A stretch of DNA of 64,000 nucleotides from the NCBI GenBank assembly GCA_014526335.1, contig JACTAT010000010.1, forward strand, positions 800,290 to 864,289. Direction: 5' to 3'. Of this stretch, positions 54,236 through 64,000 are shown one piece after another (position 1 is the stretch's first letter; each line of letters starts with the position of its first letter). The notes under the pieces are model-generated. The model was not told the DNA's origin and did not search any database. It saw only the letters and a list, made by a program, of their open reading frames with translations. Source of the DNA: Chrysaora quinquecirrha. Its lineage: Eukaryota > Cnidaria > Scyphozoa > Semaeostomeae > Pelagiidae. Made by a program: the position numbers and the translations under genes.

Positions 54236-54892
54236 CAAGAAGACTATTTCTGAAAAGAGGAACAAGAGGAACGAGGAGGCACGAGGAGGAATGAAAAGGA
54301 ACGGGAAGGAATGAGGAGGAATGAAGAGGAACGGGGAGGAATGAAGAGGAACGGGGAGGAACGAGGAGGAATGAAGAGGAACGGGGAGGAACGAGGAGGA
54401 ATGAAGAGGAACGGGGAGGAAAGAGGAGGAATGAAGAGGAACGGGGAGGAATGAAGAGGAACGGGGAGGGGAGGAACGAGAAGGAATGAAGAGGAACGGA
54501 GAGGAAAGAGGAGGAATGAAGAGGAACGGGGAGGAACGAGGAGGAATGAAGAGGAACGGGGAGGAACGAGGAGGAATGAAGAGGAACGGGGAGGAATGAA
54601 GAGGAACGGGGAGGAATGAAGAGGAACGGGGAGGGGAGGAACGAGTAGGAATGAAGAGGAACGGAGAGGAAAGAGGAGGAATGAAGAGGAACGGGGAGGA
54701 ACGAGGAGGAATGAAGAGGAACGGGGAGGAACGAGGAGGAATGAAGAGGAACGGGGAGGAATGAAGAGGAACGAGGAGGAATGAAGAGGAACGGGGAGGA
54801 ACGAGGAGGAATGAAGAGGAACGGGGAGGAATGAAGAGGAACGGGGAGGAACGTGGAGGAACGGGGAGGAATGAAGAGGAACGGGGGGCACT
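54236..54892. repeat. purine-rich minisatellite upstream of SGSM3
   Basis: About 650 bases made almost only of A and G on the plus strand, built from AGGAATGAAGAGGAACGGGG and shorter GGAACGAGG pieces. It begins about 340 bases upstream of the SGSM3 start codon. Pro/Ser/Leu/Phe-rich minus-strand ORFs (308 and 215 residues) are translations of the repeat. Confidence 0.93.
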
Positions 54893-56920
54893 TATTCTGC
54901 TCTCTTAAGCTTTTATAAGATGATGACTTTGATTGATCATAGTCTATGGATTGATAGGTAGATGGCTTGTGGCTTGGATTTTGTTTTGGCGTTTTCCACA
55001 TCCTATAAGCTGTCATTACTCCTTTGTCAGATAAATTATTTTATTAATATTATAATATATGCATCCTAATGGGTGTTGGGGCCACGGGTAATTCTAACGT
55101 GGTTTTGTTGCCGTTTGTGGAACTGTAAATCTGCTTTGTGGTGTTGTGATTTATATTTTGTGGTGTTGTAAAAAATCGACTTGCAACATTTTTTTCAGCA
55201 GACTAGGTATCTTTTTGCAAAACAAGAAGGTTAAAATATTAAAATATTATACTAAAACAAAAACTTAACATAACAAAAGATTTATGCAGTCCTTAATCTT
55301 AAAATACCGCGAAGTACCGTGGCGCATGCGCGTATAGTCCTTTCCCGTAATTATCAGATTTAAAAGAAGCAAATCTAGGAGTACTCGGAGGATCCTATAT
55401 AACATCGATTCGGTGTCATGAGTTGGAAGTGAAAGCGTAGGGGTATCCAAGCGTAAGCATATGGTCTGGGGGCCGGATATTCCCTCCCCCCGGAGGCTGG
55501 CGGAAGACTCATGGGAGAATAGCGATTTCCTGTAACGGGAACCACCGTAAGATGCGACGCCTCAGCCACATTGTCTCGGCATTGTGGATGCAAGTGGGGA
55601 GCATTCATCTCAGCACCGGATCAAATGTTTTGCATATCTGGGGTCCGAATCAGGGAACCTATTACCTAAACCACTCGTCAATCGAGGCTCCGTATCAGCA
55701 GAATGAACGGCTGTACAGTCCTCTTGCTCAATGTACTGCGTGGCAGATCCTCTGGTTTTGAGAGGTAACAGACAACATTTTAAATCGAATTACAAACCAA
55801 TATCCCACTTGGAGAACAGTTATTTTGGTATTGCTGGTCTTATTTTTTCATTGGGTTACACTCTTTTTTATAAGAATTATGCAGTCCTTAATCCTACAAT
55901 GTTTTAATTATAAATTATTTATCTTTGTTGGCTATCTTCTTTGTCTAGACCTAATGCAACACTTTCTGCGTCAATATACACCCCTTTAAACCAACGCTGA
56001 CGTCTCCCTTTCTCTGATTCTTTTTGCCTTCTTTGTTTCGATTTCAGCTACTCAATGACACTTTGTCGAGGATCCCACTTTTCAAGCACTGGCATATTCA
56101 TAATTATATGACAAGCAGACAAGACAAGTTTATGGTATCTGACTTGATAGCAAATTCATCCAACGATTATTTTCGAATGCACATCCCATAATTCAAGCAA
56201 AAAATGCAACCTCATTCCTACTCTTCACATCTTCAGCAGGAAATCCCAAATAATCCTTATTCCAAAAACAATTCATAGACTAGGCCTAAATACTAGGTAT
56301 AGGTAAATATATAAGGCGTTGAGGGATTCCCGATTTCCCACACTGAAGTTGTTTCAGTTCTCTTTTTGTCAACAGCAGAATTATATAACGCTTCAAAAAA
56401 GATTTTTTAACAGCCGTATAGTTTGTGGTGTTGTGAATTTTTCTTAGAATAACCCCTGGTTGGGGCTTAAGAAGTGAACTTAAATCCCTGGTGGCATGAT
56501 CTACAATCTTGGACAAAAGATATTGGAACGGCCTAAATAGTATTGCTATTATCAATTGATTCCCCCTTCTCCCCCGTTACAATGTTGTTTCGTAAAAAAA
56601 TTGTCTTGCTCTACTACCAACATTGTTTTGGAGGTAAAGGGGGGAAGAATTGGAGTTATGGAAGTAGAAAATCAATGGAATAGGCCTTATTCCTTGGAGA
56701 AAATGCCTTGTTCCAAATATTTTGTCCAAGATTGTCTGTAGAGCATTTTTTGAGAGGATCTAGACTTTCAAAAAGATGCCACAAAATATCGATTTCTCAA
56801 TAAAATTCCTCTTCAATGCTCAAAGAGGATACAGTATAATATAAGTCCAATGAGAGCAGAAAAATTACACGCCCGGAAGCCACACCCTTAATTTATGTTG
56901 CTGTTATGTCCCACGAACTG
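54893..56920. other. upstream region, nothing recognised
   Basis: No gene identified. Short ORFs near 55375-55761 and 56286-56741 show no domains. Confidence 0.6.
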
Positions 56921-56949
56921 TTCTATCCATACATACACTGTACAAAGGT

Positions 56950-57085
56950 GAGAACGTACGGGTAACCATCGGGTAACCATTCGGGTAACCATAATTCTAT
57001 ATGCATTTGGTATGGATTTAGCAAGGGTAACCACGGGTAACCACGATTAACCACGGGTAAACACGGGTGACCATAATATATAAAG
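56950..57085. repeat. GGGTAACCA short tandem repeat
   Basis: GGGTAACCAT and GGGTAACCAC recur eight or so times in about 130 bases, partly degenerate and interrupted by about 40 unrelated bases. Confidence 0.8.
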
Positions 57086-57378
57086 GGAATAAGATATACC
57101 CTATCAATCTCAACAAATCTCAAGAACCATGTTCTGGAAAAGTGGGAGGTCCCGGACCTCCCTATCCCCCTTTGGGTACGCAACAGCCCTGGACTTCCAA
57201 CCAACTTCCCCCAGCAGTAGCTAACTGGGATTGTTTTATTTTTTATTTTATTCTTTCTTATTATTACACAATACCCTTTCAGCGTTACAAAAAGAAAAAC
57301 TTAGACTACAAATTCACAATTTAGGATGTAAAAAAAATAATAATATAGCTGCTCTTCCAAGGGGTCGTGTTTAGGTCA

Positions 57379-60300
57379 CTATCTCGGGAATTCCTTTGGT
57401 TTTCGTTTGAAGGAAATTAGTGAAGTAGAACCTCTTATTTCTTTAGGGATTGCATTCCATGTAGTTGCTCCCTGGTATTTAAAGGATTTTTTACAATATT
57501 CTAAACGAAGTCGGGGAATTTCGAAATCTTCAATTTTTCGTGTGTTGTATCTCGAAATAGAGGATCTCGTAGTGAATGTCTTCTTCAGGTTCTCTGGGCA
57601 GAGTTCATATTTCACTTTATAAGTTGCAATTAGCCTATCAAACTTAATTAGGGTTTTTTACGTTTAGCCAATCACAGACCAAACCATCTTTGTATTTTTC
57701 ATTTTCAATAATCCTACGGGCCCTATTTTGCATTCTTTGGAGAGACTTTAGTTTTGTGTCTGGCAGATGTCCCCAGATAACATTATAATATCTCAAATGG
57801 CTTTCTACTATAGCTCGGTAAATAACTGCTAGGTTAGACTGGGGGAGATTATTTCTTAGTTTAGATAATGCCCCAGACAGTTATTTATTTTTCTTTTCAT
57901 AGACAAGATCTGTTCTTCCCAGTTCATGCTCTCATCTATAACAAGGTCAAGATAATTTGTTTTTCGAGCTCTGCCCAGTTTTTCGTGGTTCAATTCAAGG
58001 TCTGGAGAGTCTCTTGTTGCTTTCAGTTGTCGTGGGTGCCCTATCAGCATAAATTCGCTTTTTTCTGCGTTTAAACAAAGTTTATTTTGTCTCATCCAGG
58101 ATGACGTAAGATCAAGTTCCTCTTTGATGTCATTAAAGAGTTCATCAATCTCTGATGAGGCAAAAGAAATGCTTCTATCATCAGCGTATAGATTTGGGAG
58201 TGGATTTTTTCAGGCATTTCTCAAGATCATTCATGTAGATCATGAATAGTAAGGGACCCAGACATGACCCTAGTGGGATTCCACATTGAAGCAGCTGTTT
58301 GCTATGCATGGTTTTCAATAAAGCAACTCCGCTCACGTTCAGTCAAGTATGAATGGAACCAGTTATGTTCAAGATCGCAGACCCCATGGATAGATAGCTT
58401 AGACAGTAGGACACCGTGATCGACAGTGTCGGATGCTTTTTTTAAGTCCAGAAACACACTTATGTTCGTTTTACGATTAATTATGTTCCCGAGCCAAGCT
58501 TCGGTGATATTAAGTATCGATGTTAACGTACTATGTGCTTTACGAAACGCGAACTGGTTATCTGAGAAAAGACCATTGTCTTCATATGCCTGAAAAGTTG
58601 GTCATGGGAAACTTTTTCCAGCAATATCGATAATATCGAGACAACAGAGATTGGTCTATAATTTGATAACTCTGATCTCTGGCCTGCTTTAAAGATTGGT
58701 GTTGATCTCGCAAGTTTCGAAGGAGCTGGAAAGACACCCGATTCAAGCGACGCATTAAATATTGTCGTTAGAGCTCCGCTTACTATTTCGATCGCGTCCT
58801 TAAGAATTTGGATAGGAATTTTATCTGGACCTGATGACTTTCGAGCTCTTTAATCTATTTATTTCATGTTTGACATAACAAACGTCAACTTTCTTAAACT
58901 TGAACTTCGGAAAAGAATTGTGTCTCATCAAATCTTTAACGTACTGTAAGTTATAGGGTCGTCTTGTGTACTGGCCTTGACTTTACTTGCCGATGGTCGC
59001 AAAATGATCATTGAATGCCTCGGCTATTTCATTGGGGCGATTCAACTTGTGACCGTTTGATGTGACAGAATAAACAGGTACGCTACTATTAGCTTTCTTT
59101 AATACCCTTTTTACCGCCCCCACATGATCTTTGGAGTACCAGAGTTTTCTTCAATTAATTTGTGGTAGTAATCTTGGACGCAATTTCGAAGTTCACCCGT
59201 CACCTTGTTCTTAAGTTTTTTTATACACGCAGTTTTTTTTATAAGCAACTCCGCTTGGCCCTATTTCCAAAAGTTGCTTATTTTTGGACCGTTTATGGGC
59301 ACCTTTTAGTAGCAAAAGTTGCTTAATAGTTGCTTAATTTCAACTGTATTTTTTTTGCCCTAAGAATAGTATAGAGGCTAGAAAAACGGCAAAATCTAAC
59401 ATTGCACATAAAATGACTGGAATCATTTCTCCCTGCTGATATTGTTACCATTTGAGACATTGCATTGAAAGTTAAACGGAATCCTTTCAATGAAATGCCT
59501 CACTTAACGACAAACACTCCATTGATATGCGAGTCTCGACTGCAAATGAATGGAAATGGCTTCTATGTTGATCAATCTTCGATTGCTTGCAGTGATATGA
59601 ATTATAAAAAAAATTAAAAAGTTTCTTAGGTTTTTTTCCTGTGGTGCTATACGTTGCTTAAACTTTTAGGCCTTATACATTTTTGGTTGCTTATAAGCGG
59701 TTGCTTATAAAAATACTTCGTGTACTGTGGCCATAGACTGTGATCTTTTACGGCTCTCTTCTTGACTCGATCACGCTCTCTCATTAAATTTCTTATCGTG
59801 ACCGTGATACGAGGTGCATTTCCACTAGAAACTTTCCTATGTTTAAGTGGAGCATGAGCATCAAGAATAGAGCCGAAAAGATCGTTGAATATTTCTACCA
59901 TGATGTCAGGGTTACCGGCAGCGGCTTCAAAAGCAAGGTTCCAATCTACAGATGCAAGATCATTCAAAAAAGGTCCTTGTTGTAATTTGCGAGGCTTCGA
60001 GATTCTACCATTTTGGTTCGTCTATTTTTGAGCCTTTTAGCATTAATTTTTCTTTGGATTAAGGCGAGGTAGTGGTCTCTCATACCTATTTTCAATACCT
60101 CCGATCTAAAGATATAGTCTGGGCGATTTGTGGCAATATGATCGATCAACGTTTTTGTCACTCTGGTCAATCCATCCCTGTTAACAACAGCAATGACTCT
60201 TGTGTACTCGTTGATTTGCTGTTCAAGTTGAAACTCGGTGTGGATCGATTTTAGCTCCTTCGCTGGGCCTTTGATTGCCTTTTTGAAATCGCAATTTGTG

Positions 60301-60595
60301 TCCCCAAAGAGTACAATTTCCTTCCCTTCTGCATCAAGTTTGGAAAGTACGTTAATGAGAGCTTCCAAAGTTTCTTCATCGTTATGTGATGTTTGGGGTC
60401 AATACCAACATTAAAGGCCGAAAACGGAGGGGGAATGAAAGACTTAACGGTACGAGTGATTGTTCCTAATTTAAAAAATAGTTTTAAATTTGGAACACTC
60501 TCTCCTCGGGGACTTAATAAACAGTTTTCGTTTTTGTAGATCCACACACAAATAATACTTCTTAATTTGTTCTTTCTTTGTTTTTTCCTGTACAT
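57379..60595 (-). pseudogene. CR1/L2-type LINE ORF2 (endonuclease-RT), broken
   Basis: Read from high to low coordinates. The endonuclease part at 60368-59964 has VLFGDTNCDF, LIDHIATNRPD and MRDHYLAL. RT motifs follow below the inserted element: LKKASDTVDHGVLLSKL, GIPLGSCLGPLLF, and YADDRSISFAS with the catalytic YADD near 58180. The C-terminal parts are at 58095-57856 (LNAEKSEFMLIG) and 57615-57379 (RLEYCKKSFKYQGATTWNAI). The stop at 57379 is the natural end. Several frameshifts and stops plus a 480-bp insertion at 59229-59712 show it is dead. Confidence 0.88.
59229..59712. mobile_element. ~480-bp TIR element inserted in the LINE
   Basis: Ends TTTTTTATAAGCAACTCCGC and GCGGTTGCTTATAAAAA are inverted. 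Further GTTGCTTA motifs lie just inside. LINE coding sequence continues on both sides, so this insertion is younger than the LINE. A truncated copy lies at 52690-53068. Confidence 0.8.
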
Positions 60596-60599
60596 CTTG

Positions 60600-61279
60600 G
60601 TTTTGCCTCGTTTTCATTTTTCAAACTACTTATATTTGTATTTTAGAATTAAACCGTCACTTGATAAAGGGTAATGCTCGAAACGTCGTTAAATTCGGCT
60701 TTTCTCTTGGTACTGAATCCTTTTAATAAAATTTTATTCTATGTAGGTTATTCGATAGTACCTCACGCTATATTTCAGTTTTTCCTAATTTTCATTCATT
60801 TAAATTTATGCATTTTCATATTACACTTGTGTTTACCTGTGTTCTTCATTTTGTGACTTGTTTTCACCTGTGTTCATCCTTTATTTCATGACCTGCATTC
60901 ACCTGTGATCATCTGCTCCTGCAGCTGTGTACATTACACTCATTATTTTTGACAGCTTCTTAAGTCAAGGTCTTCAAACAGACAGTTTCGCTTTGTATTG
61001 ATGCATAGCTACTTTACCCTATGGCTATTTTATTTCTGCAGTTAAATAATCTGAATGTTCAAAATCTCGAATTAAAAAAACTCCTTTCACAGGATAAAGA
61101 CGGTGAAACTTTAACAGATGGTGTAAATTGTCCTATTCAGCATGCTGAATTCCATGACTGGATTTGACATAGAAATCCACTTCCATTCAGGTACTGATAC
61201 AGTTGGTTTAAAACAAGCTGTTTGCTGATGATCCAAGTTGCTGATGAGCCAGGCCTGCCTCCAAAGGGGCACCCTCACT
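60600..61279. other. LINE inter-ORF or unassigned sequence
   Basis: Includes GATAAAGGGTAATGCTCGAA near 60665. No ORF with a known domain. Confidence 0.5.
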
Positions 61280-61810
61280 TGTATTGTTACCAGTTGGAGT
61301 TAAGCTGTTGATATTAACGTCACCGGAGATATTTTCAATCTCACACAGTTGGGTGTCAGCATCAACAGCCATAACCCAAATTACAATTTCGTTAGGAAAA
61401 AATTGTCAATGGTTCTTATTATTTATCGCATTTAAAAGATTACCATACAGGATTGAGTCCCCCTGTTTATTTAAATGTATTTTACTTCGGTTCAAATGTA
61501 GCAAACGATAAATATTAGAATGATCAAGATAAAACAATTCGTTTTTGAAGCACAAATCTTTAAGAAGTAAATTTACCTTTAACCTCATTGGTTCATGCTG
61601 ATCAAATCTAAGGATCAAGCCGGATACGCTCACTTCCACTTTTTCTTTCTGCAAGTTCTTACCCAGCGCTACAATGTCTTCAGCTATTCTTGCCTCTGTC
61701 TTGTCTTTGTTTCAAAGCTCATTTGTACAAATGTGGAGAATGACACTGTCAGGTGATCTGTTGATTGAAGGTGTTGAATAACTGTACATATCCTCAATGG
61801 TCACCCCGTA
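61280..61810 (-). pseudogene. SGNH/GDSL-esterase-like ORF1 piece of the LINE
   Basis: Minus strand reads SPDSVILHICTNEL, a decayed form of the block-III GTND motif, then LRFDQHEPMRLKVNLLL, LDHSNIYRLLHLNRS and HLNKQGDSIL, the catalytic-His block (HxxxxG). Some CR1/L2-type LINEs carry such an esterase in ORF1. It lies 5' of the ORF2 pseudogene and has the same strand, so both probably belong to one element of about 4.4 kb. An in-frame stop follows CTNEL. Confidence 0.65.
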
Positions 61811-61814
61811 AAAC

Positions 61815-62042
61815 GTGATGTGCCGTAACGTTGAGGATGTGCAGTATATTGGAGGGTGCCAATACAACGTAGAGGGATATCATCAGTATAGTGGAAGGGG
61901 CCAATGCAACGTGGAGGGTTATTATCATGTAAGTGGAGGATGCAGAGTATCGTGGAGGGTTATCATCAGTTTAGTGGAGGGTTATGATTTGCAACGTGGA
62001 GAGATATTATCATGTAACTGGAGGATGCCAATGCAACGTGGA
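61815..62042. repeat. GTGGAGGGTTATCATCA minisatellite, array 1
   Basis: Units such as GTGGAGGGTTATCATCA, TATAGTGGAGGG and GCCAATGCAACGTGGAGG alternate. The same units form the array at 63408-63590; the two enclose a LINE fragment. Confidence 0.85.
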
Positions 62043-62155
62043 CATTTACATTTTAACTTATTTAGGCACGGTTGCCCCGTCAATCCATTAGGACTGCTTT
62101 TCAGGGGGCCGTGACATATAAATTCAGCTACTGACCAGAAGATTTTTGTAATTAT

Positions 62156-63261
62156 TCAAATTTTGTTGTTAAACTTTTTCTTAAACATGGCAATAGAGGG
62201 TGCCTCTTTTAAATCCTGTTCAAGTTGATTCCAGAGCATAGCTCCTCGAAAAGATTTAGCAGTTTGCTCGTTGTCAGTTTTCCTTAATGTAAGATCAGTT
62301 TTGGTGTTTCTCAATGTTCTGTCATTTCGCGTTGCATTTTTGACGAATAAGTTAGAGAGGTACTCAGGTGCAAGACCTTGTATCGATTTGTACATGGTAG
62401 TTGCTGTTTCACTTTCAATAATATCATTTATACTAGGCCATTTTTAACTAGCTATTTAAGGAATGGCTGGAGTATCAAATTCACTGTTTGTAACAAATCT
62501 AGCAGCTCTGTTTTGCAACTTTTGCAAGGTCAACAGTCTGGTCACCCCACAGCTCCCCCTACCGAACAGCAATACCGAAAGTGCGGCTTAACGATCTCCC
62601 GATAAACTTTGCTCAGAGAATTTTCAGGTAAATACTTTCCATAATATTTCAAAAATCCGATTGCTCGAGACACTTTAGCCCAAATACCATTCATGTGATC
62701 TTCCCAAGTTAAGTTCCGATCAATTATGACCCCAAGTACTTTGTTCTTTCTACGTTTTCAAATCGAGAATCGCCAATGAAAAACTGAGGATGATTTACGA
62801 TATTCTTTTTGGATGAGAACCAACAATCATTGTGATAGTTTTAAGGACATTAAGAGCCAATTTATTAGCATGCAACCATTGCTTCAAACAAGTTATTTCG
62901 CTATTCAGAGATTCGTTTATGACATTTAAGCAAGTGGAAGAATACGAAATACTGGTATCATCGGCGACATAGTGACTTTACCATTTTCAAGGCAAAGGAG
63001 GTCGTTTATGTAAATTAGAAACAAAAGAGGGCCAAGACAGGAACCCTGCGGCACACCACAAAAAACATCTTCAGTTTTGGAAGACACATCATTAACTTTG
63101 CAGAATTGCTTTCTGTTAGTTGGGTAAGATGAAAACCAAGAGGGTTCAAAATCATCAACCCCATATTTTGTCAACTTTTCAAGTAAGATGTCGTGGTCTA
63201 CAGTATCAAATGCCTTTTTCAAGTCGCTAAATATGTTGGCAGTGTATCTCCCATTGTCCAT
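62156..63261 (-). pseudogene. second LINE fragment (RT and C terminus)
   Basis: 63261-62926 encodes FSDLKKAFDTVDHDILLEKL and GVPQGSCLGPLLFLIYINDL (RT motifs A and B region). YVADDTSI with the catalytic Asp pair lies near 62955 in another frame. 62395-62156 gives the C terminus ([30 protein letters not shown]). Frames change and stops occur between. It differs from the LINE at 57-61 kb in its C-terminal motif, so it is another family. Confidence 0.87.
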
Positions 63262-63407
63262 GTTTAGATACCAATCATCTGTACTTTAAGAATACAAGTA
63301 ACAACTGAATGGAGTGGTTTGAGAAAAGAAGATTGTTTTTGTCCAAATACTTGTAGAGGTGGTTATGAATAAGTTTTTCTGAGATCCTTGCTAAGACAGG
63401 GAGAACA

Positions 63408-63592
63408 GATATGGAGGATTATCATCATGAAAGTGGAGGATGCGGAGTATCGTGGAGGGTTATCATCAGTATAGTGGAGGGATATCTTCAGTACAGCGGA
63501 GGGTGCCAATGCAACGTGGAGGGTTATCATCATGAAAGTGGAGGATGTGGAGTATCGTGGAGGGATATCATCAGTATAGTGGAGGGTTGCGA
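63408..63592. repeat. GTGGAGGGTTATCATCA minisatellite, array 2
   Basis: Same unit types as 61815-62042 (GAAAGTGGAGGATGCGGAGT, ATCGTGGAGGG, CAGTATAGTGGAGGG). The small ORFs on both strands come from the repeat. Confidence 0.85.
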
Positions 63593-64000
63593 CAAATACT
63601 AAAATGTTGCATGGGTTTTTGACGAAACGCCTAGGCCAGCCCGAAGCGGATGCCGAGTAGATGCAGCAAATGTTTTGTTTGAGAAATAGGTAAAGCAACT
63701 CACTTCAAATCCAAAAATTTGTATACTTCGTTCCCAGCCTTGTAAGCTATTATCCCAAAGGATCGAAACTTAGTTGGATACGAAAGAAAGGCATTTCATA
63801 ATGTCAAATCAATAAGCACAGTGTGCAAGAGCCCATGGCAAGAACAGCAAGTCTAACGAATCGTTTAAAAGGGCAGGCCTTTTCAGTTTGTAAAATGAAT
63901 GCCTTTTCCTGGGCTGTTGATGTTCAATCAAATTTTCGAAGGCAAGGGAAGTGAGACTGAGAATGTGTGTTTCTTGTCATTGAGGCTGATCATTAAAGCA
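63593..64000. other. right edge of window, nothing recognised
   Basis: No ORF or repeat that I can name. Confidence 0.6.

Noticed and set aside
54090..55016. 308-residue Pro/Ser/Phe-rich ORF
   Set aside because: It is the minus-strand reading of the purine-rich minisatellite, and an overlapping frame gives a similar peptide.

Overview
The window is eukaryotic, AT-rich genomic DNA from an animal. It holds one host gene, split into small exons with GT/AG borders, in a landscape crowded with transposons. The mix of repeats (a tyrosine-recombinase retrotransposon, a pogo-like DDE transposon, CR1/L2-type LINE pieces, many short inverted-repeat elements, tRNA-like SINEs, ATC microsatellites) suits a marine invertebrate such as an anthozoan cnidarian. 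Species identity is inference only. A 585-base run of N lies at 23146-23730.

Host gene: the minus strand carries an orthologue of SGSM3 (also RUTBC3, RabGAP-5), a TBC-SH3-RUN Rab GTPase-activating protein. It starts at 53893 and stops at 428, so the locus covers about 53 kb. I found 26 coding exons of 48-197 nt. They total 2158 nt, or about 719 codons, and their splice phases agree at every adjacent junction where no exon is missing. Conserved signatures run in the expected order: an N-terminal GPFSAL motif, the TBC arginine finger (IEKDLCR, split over exons 7 and 8), the GYCQG glutamine finger, an SH3 domain, a RUN domain, and a C terminus reading KHHLFSWD. Two segments are missing. About 47 residues late in the TBC domain probably lie in the N gap. 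About 50 residues in the RUN domain are missing between 10150 and 2187, where the sequence has no gap.

Region by region: 1-22 kb holds the 3' half of SGSM3, with short foldback and inverted-repeat elements in its introns. 22.9-34.9 kb is one large intron with the N gap, an ATC-microsatellite element, and a full-length plus-strand Ngaro/PAT-type retrotransposon at 28380-33847. That element has a gag with SAP and zinc-finger motifs, a frameshifted RT-RNase H, an intact tyrosine recombinase, and A-B split direct repeats. 34.9-43.5 kb holds exons 9 to 2. 43.5-53.8 kb is intron 1: a SINE, a 129-bp satellite array, a broken pogo-like transposase with a PHD-like tail, a hairpin/microsatellite element and LINE debris. 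53.9-64 kb is upstream of the gene: a purine-rich minisatellite, a CR1/L2-type LINE (57.4-61.8 kb) interrupted by a short element, and a second LINE piece between related minisatellites.

Apart from SGSM3, nothing here looks like a working host gene. Most other long ORFs are antisense to exons, lie in satellites whose period is a multiple of three, cross the N gap, or belong to transposons.
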